This document shows positions 10,888 through 21,751 of a stretch of 64,000 nucleotides of DNA, in pieces; positions within the stretch are counted from its first letter, which is position 1, and each line of letters begins with the position of its first letter. This DNA is from Poecilobothrus nobilitatus (Eukaryota; Arthropoda; Insecta; Diptera; Dolichopodidae), in the NCBI GenBank assembly GCA_947095535.1, contig OX352772.1, forward strand, positions 186,862,179 to 186,926,178, written 5' to 3'. Both the position numbers and the translations under genes were made by a program. Under the pieces are notes generated by a model, which had not been told where the DNA came from, did no database searches, and saw only the letters and a program-made list of their open reading frames with translations.

Positions 10888-11603
10888 ATGGAAAATAAAA
10901 ATTCTAACAATTTTAAAAGCAAAAATTTCAATTCTGATACGAATAATATACCTAAAAACATTACATCAAACGTTAGCTTAACAGCAAATCAAGACTTAAC
11001 ACGAAAAAATTGCTTTAGATATAGTAGGGCCATTATCTATTTCCGAATCAGGAAATATATATATATTAACGTTTCAAGATTTACTCACTAAATTTCTATA
11101 AGCTATCCCTATTCCTAACCAGGAAGCGGTAACGGTAGCCGATAGAACGATAGCCGGTACGGAAGGTCATTTGCATTTTTGGTACTCCAAAAATAGTTCT
11201 AACTGATCAAGGTACTAATTTTATGAGTGAAGTATTTAAAACGACTTGTTCACTGTTAAAAATCAAAAAGATAAACACAACCAGTTATCATCCGGAATCC
11301 ATCGACGACTATGTTCTAGATTTAAAATCACGTCTTCAAAGTAGTTATACCGAAGCCAGAAATAACTTAATTAAATCCAAAGAAATAAACAAAATAATGT
11401 ATGATAAGAATACTCGATTATTAGACATTGTAGGAGATAATGTTTGGATACTTGATACAGTAAAGAAAGATAAAAAATTAATCGCATGTTATCTAGGGCC
11501 TTAGGAAGTCATAAAAATAAACTCTTCAGAAAATACTACTATTAAAATTGGTAGGAAAACAAAGTTAGTTCATAATAATCTGTTGAAAATGTTTATTGAA
11601 TAA
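10888..11603 (+). pseudogene. Ty3/gypsy integrase remnant
   Basis: Several frames together show a block with ALDIVGPLS-like sequence (about 11010-11040), LTFQDLLTKF, LTDQGTNFMSEVF (second catalytic Asp) and TTSYHPES, in the region before the catalytic Glu. A C-terminal part at 11223-11504 contains GDNVWILDTVK and KLIACYLGP. The last frame ends at TAA near 11603. The expected catalytic Glu region after YHPES is altered (SIDDYV). Frameshifts and stops make it non-functional. It continues the gypsy remnant beyond the mariner insertion. Confidence 0.7.
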
Positions 11604-12054
11604 AAAAAAAAAAGTGAATCTGAAACTGAAACTGAAACTGAAAAAATTAAAACTCATAAAACATTTAATTTTCACTACTTGAATATACAAATAAAATATA
11701 AATTTTTGGTAATGCGTAATAACAATAAAAAAAAAATCAAATCAAACATGTACTAATAGTGAAATTTTTTTTATAATATATAATAATTATGTTAAGTAAG
11801 TAAAACAAAATATATAAAAAGACAATGACAAAAAAATAACACATATGTTCTTTCTACAATGTCAAAAGAAAAAACATGTTCATTATAAATGTAAGAAAAC
11901 ATAATTTTTAAGCTAATAAGCAGAAAAATTTTTTTTAATATGTCGTTAACTAATTCATATTAGATAATAATTTGAAATTTTTTTTGTAATTCTATAAGGG
12001 AAAAAATAAATAAAAATAATAAAATAAAAAAATATGGTAAAAATATAATAAATA
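11604..12054. other. AT-rich tail after the gypsy remnant; short GAAACT repeat
   Basis: A GAAACT motif repeats about three times at 11618-11641. The rest is A/T-rich, possibly a degraded 3' LTR, but without a matching 5' copy I cannot show that. Confidence 0.4.
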
Positions 12055-12087
12055 AAAAATTTTATTATTATTATTATTATTACTATT

Positions 12088-12118
<31 letters not shown>

Positions 12119-12515
12119 TTATTAACTATTAATTATTATTATTATTATTATTATTTTTATTATTTTTACTATTATTATTATTTTTATTATTATTATTATT
12201 TTTATTATTATTATTATAATTATTTTTATTATTATTATTTTTATTATTATTGTTATTATTTTTATTACTATTATAATTATTTTTATTTTTATTATTATTA
12301 TTTTTATTATTATTATTATTATTTATTATTATTATTATTTATTATTATTATTTATTATTATTATTTATTATTATTATTTATTATTATTATTTATTGTTAT
12401 TATTTATTATTATATTATTTATTATTATTATTTATTATTATTGTTATTTATTATTATTTATTATTATTATTATTTATTATTATTTATTATTATTTATTAT
12501 TATTATTATTATTAT
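12055..12515. repeat. Long TTA trinucleotide microsatellite
   Basis: About 460 bases of TTA/ATT repeats with interspersed TTTTTA and TTTA variants. It abuts the R1-like remnant that starts at about 12520. Confidence 0.95.
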
Positions 12516-12519
12516 TTTG

Positions 12520-14013
12520 GAATCCTCGGCGACAGATTACTGGTGATTTGGTGGCCTGCTTAAAGACGGGAAGGACGGCTGAATGGGAGAGCTTCCCTAT
12601 GAAGTGCAGGGAAGTGGGAGGCGAATTCTGGCTGTTGCATCGACTGTGGCTCGAGAATGCAGCTCTGAACCTGAATAGGAGCAAGCAACCATTAAAATAT
12701 TCAAATAGATAAAAAATTGAATCAAAGAGTGGTGGTGATGATATAGTGTGCATGGAACCATTTCGGAAAAATGAAAAGGTAATGAGATCCCCGCCGCAGA
12801 TTAGTAAGGCTGTCTCGCTGGATGGCCGGAGTAATCGGCGCGAATTTCAGTGAACGAAGTAATGGCGAATCCTCTGGCGGTGGCAGCGAGTTCTCCAAAA
12901 CAGAGAAGCACGTTGCAAGTCGAGGATGACGTAGAAAGGAGGGAGCAGATGCTACTCAAATGCTAGACAATAATCGATTAAATGCGGGCTGGAACTGGTA
13001 AACAAAAACACATATCAATGGATGTGAAGAATGCGCTGGCCGAACTAGATGAGCTTATTGATGCGATAGTGGCTAGTGGCTCCCAAAATACGAAGCAGTT
13101 ATAATCTCCGCCCTAATCTTGAAAGATATGGGTGTGATGACGAAGAGAATTACCATTTCCAGCCAGAAGCGTACAGCCAACAGCACGCTATTGAAGTAAA
13201 AAAGGAAAATAAGATAAGAAAGAGAGCATAAGGAGCAGGAGAGAATCAGAAAAAGGAATTAGAAAAGGTCCAGGAGATCCACAGTACCTGAGTGAAGATC
13301 AGACCCAAAAAAAAAAGAGAAAGAAGAAGGAAAAACCAGGAGTAAAGTTCTGGGGGATGTCATCGCTGGAGTAGAGAGAAACCCAGTACTAATCAAAAAG
13401 CACGAAATAGGGAACTTTCGTCTGGAGATAATCCTGATTAAACCAGCCCAAAGCAAATCTTATGCTGAAGTCTTACGCATTATCAGGAGGATATAGCTGC
13501 ACTTCGCGAGTCCCTCAAAGCTATATTGGGGAAGAATGCAAGCGTGTGAGGCTAAGAACCAAAGGAGACGGCGGAGATTAGAGATCTTGATGACCTCACC
13601 ACCACGGAGGAGGTGAGTAATGCCATAAAAGAAGTTTTTGGACGATTGGACCGCAAGTTTCAAAGTCTCGGTAACCGGCTCTAACAGCAGCGCTCAAAAA
13701 ATGCCAATAATGGTCATCGGGCAAAGGGCGCTCAAGTACTTATAAAAACACAGCACATAAAAGTGGGATTTTTCAGCTGCAGAGTCAGGCAGAGGGCAAC
13801 CAAAACCAAGTGCTATAAGTGCCTTGGGTATGGTCACCACGCTGGGACAGGCAAGGGCTATGATAGAAGGTCTGCACGGGAAAGTGTGTATATCGCCCGA
13901 ACGATTCTTTCTGTGCGTTGAGAAGGACCATGATTCAGGTAGCGTGAACCATATCTCTGTGTCTAGGAGATGCGAGATGTTTAGGAACACTTTAGGGAAA
14001 ACTCAATCACTTA
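12520..14013 (+). pseudogene. R1-clade non-LTR retrotransposon ORF1 (Gag-like) remnant
   Basis: Plus-strand frames show a coiled-coil segment (DVKNALAELDELIDAI), KPAQSKSYAEVLR, then IRDLDDLTTTEEVSNAI, the conserved Gag-like core of R1/LOA ORF1 proteins. After this come IKVGFFSCRVRQRATKTKCY and a zinc knuckle, CYKCLGYGHHAG, whose final Cys is gone. ORF1 proteins bind element RNA. Many stops and frameshifts interrupt the frame. GC content is clearly higher than in the surrounding DNA, as is usual for R1-type elements. Confidence 0.75.
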
Positions 14014-14017
14014 TTAG

Positions 14018-14707
14018 ATGATCCGAATCATGCAAGCGAATCTTAATCGGAGCACGACGGCGGACTCTCTTCTACACCAGTTAGTCCGCGAACACAATGC
14101 TGACTTGCTAGTTATCAGTCATCAGCACAGGGACCTATTATCTACATACTGGAACCGCGATGAGCTTGGGACTGCGGAGATCTGGGTATGGAATGTTGAA
14201 AGTATTACGGTGGGGGCTCTCGTAAGAAACAAAGGCTTCGTTTGGATTAAAAAAGAAGGGGTGAAATATATCAACTGCTACTTTACTCCGAATGAAGTGA
14301 TACAGCCCTCCAGAATTAAAATAGATGCACTGGAGGATGAGATCCTTCGAATGTCAGGCAAAATTATAACCGCTCTAGAGTTCAATGCGTACAGTACTGA
14401 ATGGGGAATGTCCAATACCAACTCTCGTGAGAAATATATCTCGGACATGGCGGCTAGAAGGGGACTAATTGTACTAAACACTGGCTGTACGTCGACGTTT
14501 CGTTGCCCAGGGTATAGGGAGACTATCCCCCACATCTCCTTCGCGACGGAGGATCTCGCGTCGCTAGTGGAGGGCTGGAGTGTACTAAAGGACTATACCG
14601 GAAGTGATAACCAGTACATTTGTTTCTGCGACCGGGAGAGGTCAGAGCCATACCGAAGTGCTCGGCAAGAGCTAGGCTACTACTTCCGACAGTTAGTCCT
14701 TTTTTAA
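14018..14707 (+). pseudogene. R1-clade ORF2 endonuclease domain (EEP family), catalytically altered
   Basis: This open frame of 229 codons begins IRIMQANLNRSTTADSLL and matches the apurinic-type endonuclease of R1/LOA elements. The family's GDFNA motif reads ALEFNAYSTEWG here, so the Gly-Asp of the catalytic loop is lost. The terminal SDHQ motif reads SDNQYI, so the catalytic His is Asn. The reverse transcriptase that should follow is missing; the frame ends in AT-rich DNA at 14707. It directly follows the ORF1 remnant, in the normal order. The open frame has survived although the active site has not. Confidence 0.85.
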
Positions 14708-15458
14708 TATAATTTTTTTTTTATATAAAGTTTTTTAATATAATTTTATTGTTTATATATATTTACTAGCAGAGTACCCGGCGTTGCCCGGAGTATTTTA
14801 TCGGCTTTATGAAAAATTATTAACTTTTGCTTTTGAGTTAATATAATTTAACTAATATAGTTAACGTATTACTACGCATTTTCAGATGCTGGTAGTTAAT
14901 ATTCTATTTTTATTACATTTAGTTAAATATATAAATATAATGAATATACAGAGCGAAAAATTAAAGACAATTCGTTTACAAAAAATCTTTAAAGGAATCA
15001 ATAATCTATTGAGTACACAATTACGGCGAAGTAAGTTTTCACAATATATTCATTAATACTGCAACATAAAATTGCATTTCAATTATAAAAAGCCATAATG
15101 GAATAATTTTTTTTCGTAAGTAATGTCACATCATATTTTTGTGAATTAGCCTTTTAAACACATTTTGAAAAATTTGCCATTAGGTTCGCTCTGTCAATCC
15201 ATCTGTTTACAAAACTTATATACTATTTAATAAACAGCAATAAAATATTACCTATGCATAGGTATCTTAAAAGAGTAATGTTGTAGAACAACTTTTTTAT
15301 GTACCATCACCGTTAGATATTCTACAGCACCGACAGCTTCAAATTTTGAAAAAACTTCTTTTTAAATGCATACATCTCAGGTTCTGTTTAATATATTTTT
15401 TTTAATATAAAAACTACATAAATGAACCAGAATTTTTTTACGTTTACTTTTTCTAATT
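14708..15458. other. Non-coding stretch with a GC-rich patch
   Basis: At 14767-14795 there is a short GC-rich patch (ACCCGGCGTTGCCCGG) in otherwise AT-rich DNA. It looks like a repeat end but I cannot name the family. The rest to 15458 shows no coding similarity; it may be the 5' part of the non-LTR element that becomes recognisable at 15459. Confidence 0.35.
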
Positions 15459-15657
15459 ATGTTTTCAAATTTACTAATCTCTATCTTTTACTCAAATCTG
15501 TTTCAAATTATTGATGCCTTTGTTCCTAAAATTCGCAAAACGCATAAAACAACAGAACCATGGTTAGATAGAGACCTTAGGAACTTGAGAAATCGGAGCA
15601 ATAAAATATACAAAAAAATTAAACATCACCAAGCACCATGCGACGACTTATTGAATA

Positions 15658-15661
15658 TGTA
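15658..15661. repeat. Target site duplication TGTA, left copy
   Basis: TGTA here and at 19710-19713 flanks the Ty3/gypsy element exactly at its TG...CA LTR ends. Joining across one copy restores the non-LTR reading frame. Confidence 0.8.
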
Positions 15662-16453
15662 TGTAGGGTTGTCTCAATACAACCCACAGATTAAGCGGGC
15701 AAAATAAAAAAACTCAATTTATTTTAAGATGAAAAAAAATATTGCAACCATTTATTATTGTAAAAAAATTAAAATAAAATTAAATTCTAATATTAAATCC
15801 TTTCTTTTTTTTTTAGTTTGAGCAAATATATAAATTTCTTTTTTTTTTCAGTTTTGTTTTCTCCGAATTATTTCTTTTCAGATTTTATAATTATTTTCTT
15901 TTCTTCCTTCCTTCATATACAATTCTTATCCTTCACTTATTGACTTTACTTTTTAGAGTGCCTTTAATACAATTTTGAGCCTCTATTTATACTAAGAAAA
16001 TTAGCTGTATAAAATTAATACATAACATAAAATAGTACATAGTATAAAAATATTAACGTTAAAATTCTAAATGCAATTCAAAATGTAAAAGTAAAACATA
16101 GGCTTGACATACAGAACATAGCTGCATTCTAATATAAAAAGTACAGAATTAAAAAAAAGTACAGAATATAAAAAGTACAATTGCCTTATTTGTCAAAACT
16201 GAAGGTTTTGACAATTCAAATTCAATTCAAAACAACATAAAAGGTAAACAAAATGTTTACAAATAATAATAACATTTAATGGATTATGGATTATGAACAT
16301 AATAATAGATTATGAAGAAACTCATTGCTGGACGGATGACCCGACGGGTGGACTACTGGATGACTTGACCGCATCAGGTAATGTTTTGTGTTTAATTGTT
16401 ACTAATAGACAAGTATTGTTATATTTTTAGGAAACAATTCATAAGTTTCTACA
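15662..16453 (-). repeat. 3' LTR of the Ty3/gypsy element
   Basis: On the minus strand the LTR starts TGTAGAAACTT at 16453 and ends CAACCCTACA at 15662, giving the usual TG...CA ends. It is about 790 bases. A TATA-like box (GTATAAATAGAGG) lies near 15975-15990, a plausible promoter. The first 83 bases match 19627-19709 (the 5' LTR stub). The integrase stop codon overlaps the LTR start. Confidence 0.8.
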
Positions 16454-17165
16454 CTCGGCCATCCTGCTCATCGTCTGACCCAGACGTGTATGAAAACGTG
16501 CTGCTGTCATTATCCGATTCATCAGTGACCCATGGCTTCATAAAATCGGCAACAGTAGAAGTGTTGTGAGGCCCTTCGTGATTCCCAACCTTTGTTACAT
16601 CGTATCGATCGTGTCGCTTTATTTTTATTATCTCATATGGCCCTAGAAACTTCGGGTACAGCTTCAGACCATTTCCAAATTGTGTTTTTTATATGGCTAC
16701 CAAGTCATGCACTTTATATTTTCTTGCCACTTTTCTAAACTTATTGTAGGTTTTGACATTTTCTTGCTGAATTTTCAGAATATTTTCTCGTGCTTCTTTA
16801 CGTATTTCGTTTCTTTCTTCATCATAAGCTTCGATGAATAATGCTTCCATTTGCTTGTTTAGTTCAAAATCGAATTTATTTTTCATAACAGTTCCAAACA
16901 TAACCTCGAATGGTGTTCTCCCAATGCTTCTGTTTTTGTTTGAGTTAATGTATTTCTGGACTAGTGGTACATGCTTGTACTATTTTGTTGGTTCTTCCAC
17001 TGACATCTTTCGTAATATTTCAATTGTGGTTTTATTTTGTCTTTCTGCTTGTCCATTACCACGGAGAACACATGTCGTGGTCGTGACTTGTTCAATGTTC
17101 TTTAACTTGCAGTATTCTTGAAGTTCTTTGGACGTAAGCCAGAGTTTTTGGTACGACCAATAAAT
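16449..17165 (-). pseudogene. Ty3/gypsy integrase, C-terminal half
   Basis: Reading on the minus strand: SKELQEYCKLKNIEQ, then VLRGNGQAERQNKTTIEIL with the catalytic Glu, then TPFEVMFGTVMKN, a helical stretch (16689-16901) ending KVHDLVAI, then LGPYEIIKIKRHDRYDV and a tail ending SDDEQDGRV-stop at 16449. Stops near 16686 and 17000 and frame changes break it. The two catalytic Asp residues and the zinc-binding domain lie in the deleted part. The small barrel-like C-terminal domain (GPYEIIK) normally binds DNA. Confidence 0.8.
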
Positions 17166-17256
17166 ATGAACCTTTTACAAACTTATGTTGTGTCTCAGTT
17201 TGAAATTTTCGTACTCGCGTTCTTTTAAAATTGTAATAATTAGATTGCAAAATTTG

Positions 17257-17523
17257 TTACTTACTTGAGCTGCTTCTATTCGTTTTAGTATCCCATCTTC
17301 CACTCTCAACAACACTTATATAGAAAACCGGGTAAAAATTACCTTGATGTTTTTGCAGCAATATGCCACCATAACCTTCAAAACTTGCATCTGTGTGTAA
17401 TTCGGTTTCCAGGTTGGGGTTGAAAAGCTTTAAAACTGGTTCATTACATAAAATTTGTTTTAGTGTTTCGAATGCTTCAGCTTCACGTTCTCCAAAGTAA
17501 AATTTTGTATCCTTTTTTATCAT
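17257..17523 (-). pseudogene. Ty3/gypsy RNase H N-terminal part
   Basis: The frame contains FGEREAEAFETLKQILC and HTDASFEGYGGILLQ, the first catalytic Asp block of retroviral-type RNase H, which removes RNA from the replication hybrid. It overlaps the end of the polymerase frame at 17483-17523 in another frame, marking a frameshift. After YISVVESGRWDTKTN the domain is cut by the deletion that also removed the integrase N-terminus. Confidence 0.75.
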
Positions 17524-18998
17524 GTCGGATAGTGGTTTCGCTATTGTTGAATAATTCTTTACGAATTTCCTGAACCTTTTTTATTGATCTAGATGTTGGG
17601 AAAAATTTGACCGTTTGTATCTTTTCATCCGATGGTTTAATAGATCCATTTTCAATTATATGACCCAAAAACTTTATTGATAACGCCAGAAATATACATT
17701 TTTGCCACTTAAAGATAAGGCCGTTTTCTTTTCCTACTTGAAGTACTTCTTTTAAAATTTCTAAATTTTGCTCTTCTGTAGTTGTTGGAATTATCAAATC
17801 ATCAATGCATATGATGATTTGGCCTAGGTGAATTAATTTATGAAAAACTGTGTTCACAAACCTTTGAAAAACTGCTGGTGAATTGCATAAACCAAATGGG
17901 ACTTTTTTGAACTGGTATTGACCATCTGGTGTTATGAACGATGTGTACTTTTGACTCTCTTGATGTACATCAACGTGTAAGAATCCATTTTTCAAGTCCA
18001 ACGTTGTGAACACCGGTGCACCATACAATCTCTCCAAAATGTCTTCTATAATAGGTAATGGGTACCTATCTTTGATAATTTTGCCGTTTAATTTCCGGTA
18101 ATCCACGCACAGTCTTCTTGCTCCATCTTTTTTTTTTACTAAAACTATTGGTGAAGCAAAATCCAAAATACTTTCTTCTATGACTCCATCTGCCAACCAT
18201 TTTTCTATCTGATTTTTCACGACTTCACACTCGGTCAATGCTAGCTTCCTTGCTCTTTGGTATATGGGAACTTCATCCTGCAGGACTATTTTCATTTGCA
18301 TACTTGATTTGACCATTTTGTTTGGTTCAAATGCGTTGACCAAATCAAGTACAATTTTTGTTGATACTGGGTTTTGTGAATTAATATTTAATTCCTCATT
18401 ATCCTTTTGTAGGGCTTCTATATTTATTTGTAAAATTTCATCTTCTTTCCATTCTTCGCTTGTTTTTCTGATCGCTTCGTACTCTCCTATGATTACTTTA
18501 CCTTTGTCAATGACTAATATTCCTTTTTCCAAAAAATGTTGACCCAAAATAATATTATCTGACATATAGTGGTCAGGAACAACTTCAAATTGCGCTTCAT
18601 GGATTGTTGACTTAATCTTCACCTTAACCGTACACGCACCCAATATTGAACAAGTGTTGTTTCCAAACCCTTTCAATGTAGTATGTTTTTTACTACTTAG
18701 CTGTACACCAATTAACTCCTGTACTGTTTGCTGCATAAGTGACACGTCGCTACCATTGTCGACGAATGCGTTAAAACCCTTGTTTTCTATTATGACCGGA
18801 ATTTTGTTCTCGCTGTTGATTCTTCTTACACTTTTACTTGTGGTTGCTGACCTATTTGGACATTGTGGTGAAATATGGCCAAATTGATTGCAACTGAAAC
18901 ACCTTTTCCCTTTTTCTTTATTTGGGAAATTGTCGTCCAAATGTGAAAGAGCACCACAATTTTTGCACCTGGTCTTCTGTTGATTACTGGTAGTAAAA
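17483..18998 (-). pseudogene. Ty3/gypsy Pol: zinc knuckles, aspartic protease, reverse transcriptase
   Basis: The frame continues from gag past a single in-frame TAA (19001-19003). It opens with two knuckles: RCKNCGALSHLDDN, with its last Cys changed, and RCFSCNQFGHISPQC, intact. The protease loop is AFVDNGSDVSLM, with N instead of S/T before G-S-D. Reverse transcriptase blocks follow: LVKKKDGARRLCVDYRKLN, FTTLDLKNGFLHV (motif A) and IICIDDLII (active site, CIDD where most elements have YVDD or YIDD). It ends FLGHIIENGSIKPS plus a frameshift. The internal gag stop is present in the inverted copy too, so it predates the duplication. Confidence 0.85.
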
Positions 18999-19000
18999 TT

Positions 19001-19630
19001 TTAAACTAAAAATTTTGCTTTTAATTCACCTAGTGATTTTGCTTCATACAACACTGTTTTGTTACTTACGCTGTCGTTAATACCATTGATAATGTAAGTA
19101 ATTAATGACTCTTCATCCATATTACCCTTGTTTGCTATGCTCTTCATCTCATACAGGTACTCTAGATGGCTTTCCGACGGTTTCATTTTTCTTTTTTCCA
19201 GCATCTTATGTATTTCAATACTGGACGGCTTTTTTGTGAACTCAGACTGTAACAATGTTTTTAGTTTCATAAAAGATGCAATTCCTGTATTCACCTCTAC
19301 CGCTAATTTTGCTGCACCCTGTAACAATCTTCTAGCGTATAAATACTTTTGAATGTCGTTCCACCCACATACTTCTACTATCTCTTCAAAATCTTTTATC
19401 CATGCTTCATAGTTTTTGCCCGTTTCCCCATTAAATTTTTCCAGTGAATCTTCGACATCTTTGAATACGAAATTGTTTGTTTCTGGCATTTTTCTAATTT
19501 CGTCCTTAACGCTAATCACTGATTGATCACTATCGCTACTGCTGTTGCTGCTGCTAATTTCGATGGAATTAATCAACTGGGAGATGTCGCCGCTATTCAA
19601 CTCTTTTGCCCTATAAAAATCCATCAGCAT
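19001..19630 (-). pseudogene. Ty3/gypsy Gag capsid region
   Basis: 209 codons from an ATG at 19630. The middle reads GKNYEAWIKDFEEI, YLYARRLLQGAAKLAV, KTLLQSEFTKKPSSIEIHKM and LEYLYEMKSIANKG, the helical capsid of the Ty3/gypsy retrotransposon_gag family, which assembles the virus-like particle. The start lies inside or beside LTR-derived sequence because the normal leader is deleted. A TAA at 19001-19003 separates it from the knuckles and pol in the same frame. A near-identical copy is at 41878-42507 (plus). Confidence 0.85.
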
Positions 19631-19709
19631 CAGATAATGTTTTGTGTTTATTTGTTACTAATAGACAAGTATTGTTATATTTTTAGGAAACAATTCACAA
19701 GTTTCTACA
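19627..19709 (-). repeat. 5' LTR stub of the Ty3/gypsy element
   Basis: These 83 bases match the first 83 bases of the 3' LTR (16371-16453) with few differences. The remaining 700 or so bases of LTR, the primer-binding site and the leader are missing, so gag lies directly against the stub. Confidence 0.8.
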
Positions 19710-20098
19710 TGTATAAGCAACTTGCAATTGAATTTAAACAAAAAGCCAATGCAGCATATGAAAACTACGGTCACGGATATTGGCAACAAACTTGTTATTG
19801 ATCCTAAAAAATTTTTTGATTTTGTTAACACAAAACGGAAATTATTTGGGTATCCCAATTAAATGATATCAAAAGACAATGTGGTTTCTGATTACCAAAA
19901 GTAATTTGTAACTTCTTTTCTGATCATTTTCCACAAGTTTATCGTCCAACAGCACCAGTTACCACATCGACTAATTCCTTATCTGATAGCTCCAATTTGC
20001 TATTTACAGACGTGTATCTATCCGAAAATGATATTCTTGAAGCAATTTTGAGCCTTGATATATAAAAGAGTGCTGGTCCGGACTTAATTCCTCCAATC

Positions 20099-21497
20099 TA
20101 ATTAATTTAAAATATTTTTTTTTTTTTAAAGTAAAAATTATTATATTTATTTTTTTTCTAAATGGAAATAAGGATTTCTTTTTTATTTTATAATTTTATT
20201 TATTTGTTTAAGAATTTAGGTTTCTCTTTTTAACAGCTTTTTATTAACTTGGTTGTGTAAAGGATGGAATCTTAGAAGCCATTTTAAACACACTTCCCGT
20301 TGAGCTAGAGACTTGAAATTTTCTTCATTAGATCAGATCCCGATGACAATACATGATTTTAAAATAATAATATCGAAAAACATTAGAGAAATTAGCTTAA
20401 TTTCAAAATTAAATTTTCATACAAAGATATAACAGAATTTTTAACAGAATTATTACAGAACCAAAATAAACATTTTATCTAAATTTACTAAACTCACCAA
20501 TACCAATACGTATACGTAATACATAAATGTTTTTTTTTTCTATAAAAGACTATTGTTTTTTATGTAGACCATTGCATTGTATGCGTACATATACATGTAA
20601 TAATATGTGCTTCGAAAATATTTTTGGTTTGAAAGCGATGAATTTGAAAGATATGAATGTGTAAACAAGTTAATGTGCCGCACTTGAGAACGCAGTGTAA
20701 AATTTAATATGCATTTCCTTAAAATTTAGTAAACAAGTGTTAAATTTAAGTTTTTTTTCATCAAATCAATTGATTTTTAGTATACATTTTTATTTATAAA
20801 AGCAATGTGTTTATTTATAATATTTATATAGATATGTGTTTTTCCTTTCTTAATTATAATTAAAATAGGGCTTTTCTTTCGAAACTCTTAAAATATTAAA
20901 ATCGCCTATTATGGCCCATACGAAACATATTAAAATCGCCTATTATGGCCCTAACATTGATACCTAAATTGAGAGCTGCCTTTAAATTAAGATCTATTAG
21001 GGAATGATGATCTGAACCACTAATGCCTTTTTCTGAAGTATAATAACTAAGAATATATTTCCAATTATGTAAAAACATTAAACAACAAAAAGAATATATT
21101 AAAAATAAGAAATCCAGTCTTTTCTAAAAATAGTAAATAACAAAAATATTTGTCTTTTCAATAACAATAATTATGAATTAATCATAAAATATATGTTATG
21201 TACATACATACATATATATCTACATCGTCTAGAAAAAGAAAAATATTTTTTTTTTAATTCAAAAACATTAGCATTTAGAAGTAAGCAATTTAATAAATTC
21301 TCAATTACATACTTTTAAAACCAAATTTTTTTACTACATATGTAGGTACAAAATATACAAAAATGGTATGCTTATTTAAGTGTGCTATTAAAAATCTGCT
21401 AACACAGTCACACCAAATTCCCAAATTCCCCACTATTATTATTTAGTTGATTTATCGATTTATTATTTTTTAATATGTAGGTAACAGTTATATTTAT
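20099..21497. other. AT-rich stretch, few features
   Basis: No intact gene. The minus-strand frame at 20896-21078 contains SGSDHHSLIDLN and INVRAIIGDFNMF; the GDFN recalls a retrotransposon endonuclease but the motif order is wrong, so I leave it unassigned. Within it, a 26-base segment around ATCGCCTATTATGGCCC is directly repeated (20898-20923 and 20928-20953). Confidence 0.45.
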
Positions 21498-21590
21498 ATG
21501 AATGGACGGTAAACATAAACGAACAAAAAAAAATTTTATGTATGCATATGAATGGACGGTTAACATAAACGAACAAAAAAAAAATTCAGA
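21498..21590. repeat. Two-copy direct repeat
   Basis: A segment reading ATGAATGGACGG followed by AACATAAACGAAC and an A-run occurs twice in tandem. The inverted copy at 39920-40015 has the same two units. Confidence 0.8.
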
Positions 21591-21751
21591 ATGTTCTATA
21601 GCTAATAATTTATATTTTTAAATAGACTGTATGCATAAATTTAATATTAAAAAAAAAAAATAAGTTCTTAGTACCTAAATAACAGAAAAAAAAAAAGTAA
21701 AATTGGAGGAATTAATCCTTTTGCTAATGTCGTTACGTTAGTAATATAACA

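Larger units (their letters stand above)
7326..11603 (+). mobile_element. Decayed Ty3/gypsy LTR retrotransposon
   Basis: On the plus strand, in order: a myristoylation-type gag start (7646), a gag C-terminus with a zinc knuckle (to 8615), a second knuckle (about 9558), an aspartic protease (9763-10116) and an integrase (about 10990-11603). Reverse transcriptase and RNase H are missing. The body is broken by degenerate ATA-rich repeats (8640-9290) and a mariner derivative (10140-10851). No LTR pair could be defined. The MG-starting gag and pol order fit the 17.6/297-type (errantivirus-like) gypsy group, but that subgroup is an inference. Confidence 0.65.
15662..19709 (-). mobile_element. Ty3/gypsy LTR retrotransposon with a nearly complete 3' LTR and an 83-bp 5' LTR stub
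   Basis: The minus-strand element runs 5' LTR stub, gag, protease, reverse transcriptase, RNase H, integrase, 3' LTR. It is bounded by TGTA duplications (15658-15661, 19710-19713) and inserted in a non-LTR element. The 5' LTR and leader are deleted, so gag begins only a few bases after LTR sequence and no primer-binding site remains. Part of RNase H and the N-terminal half of integrase are deleted near 17160-17260. The region from 18125 rightwards is duplicated in inverted orientation at 41799-43383. Confidence 0.85.
15459..20098 (+). mobile_element. Non-LTR retrotransposon remnant (Jockey/CR1-like) split by a Ty3/gypsy insertion
   Basis: The pre-RT linker (KTTEPWLDRDLRNLRNRSNK) ends at 15661 in LLNMY. 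The same reading frame resumes at 19714 with YKQLAIEFKQKANAAYENY once one copy of the TGTA duplication and the intervening gypsy element are removed. Further on, after a frameshift near 19779, it reads DPKKFFDFVNTKRKLFGYP, then a block with SDHFPQVY and finally SAGPDLIPP, the first reverse transcriptase block. The homology stops near 20098. The catalytic RT core is absent. Confidence 0.75.

Noticed and set aside
12490..13990. Several minus-strand open frames over the R1-like ORF1
   Set aside because: They are antisense shadows; the plus strand shows the ORF1 core and zinc knuckle.
20896..21078. Possible endonuclease motif GDFN
   Set aside because: The SDHH segment precedes GDFN, the reverse of the order in endonuclease domains, and a local direct repeat creates part of the frame.
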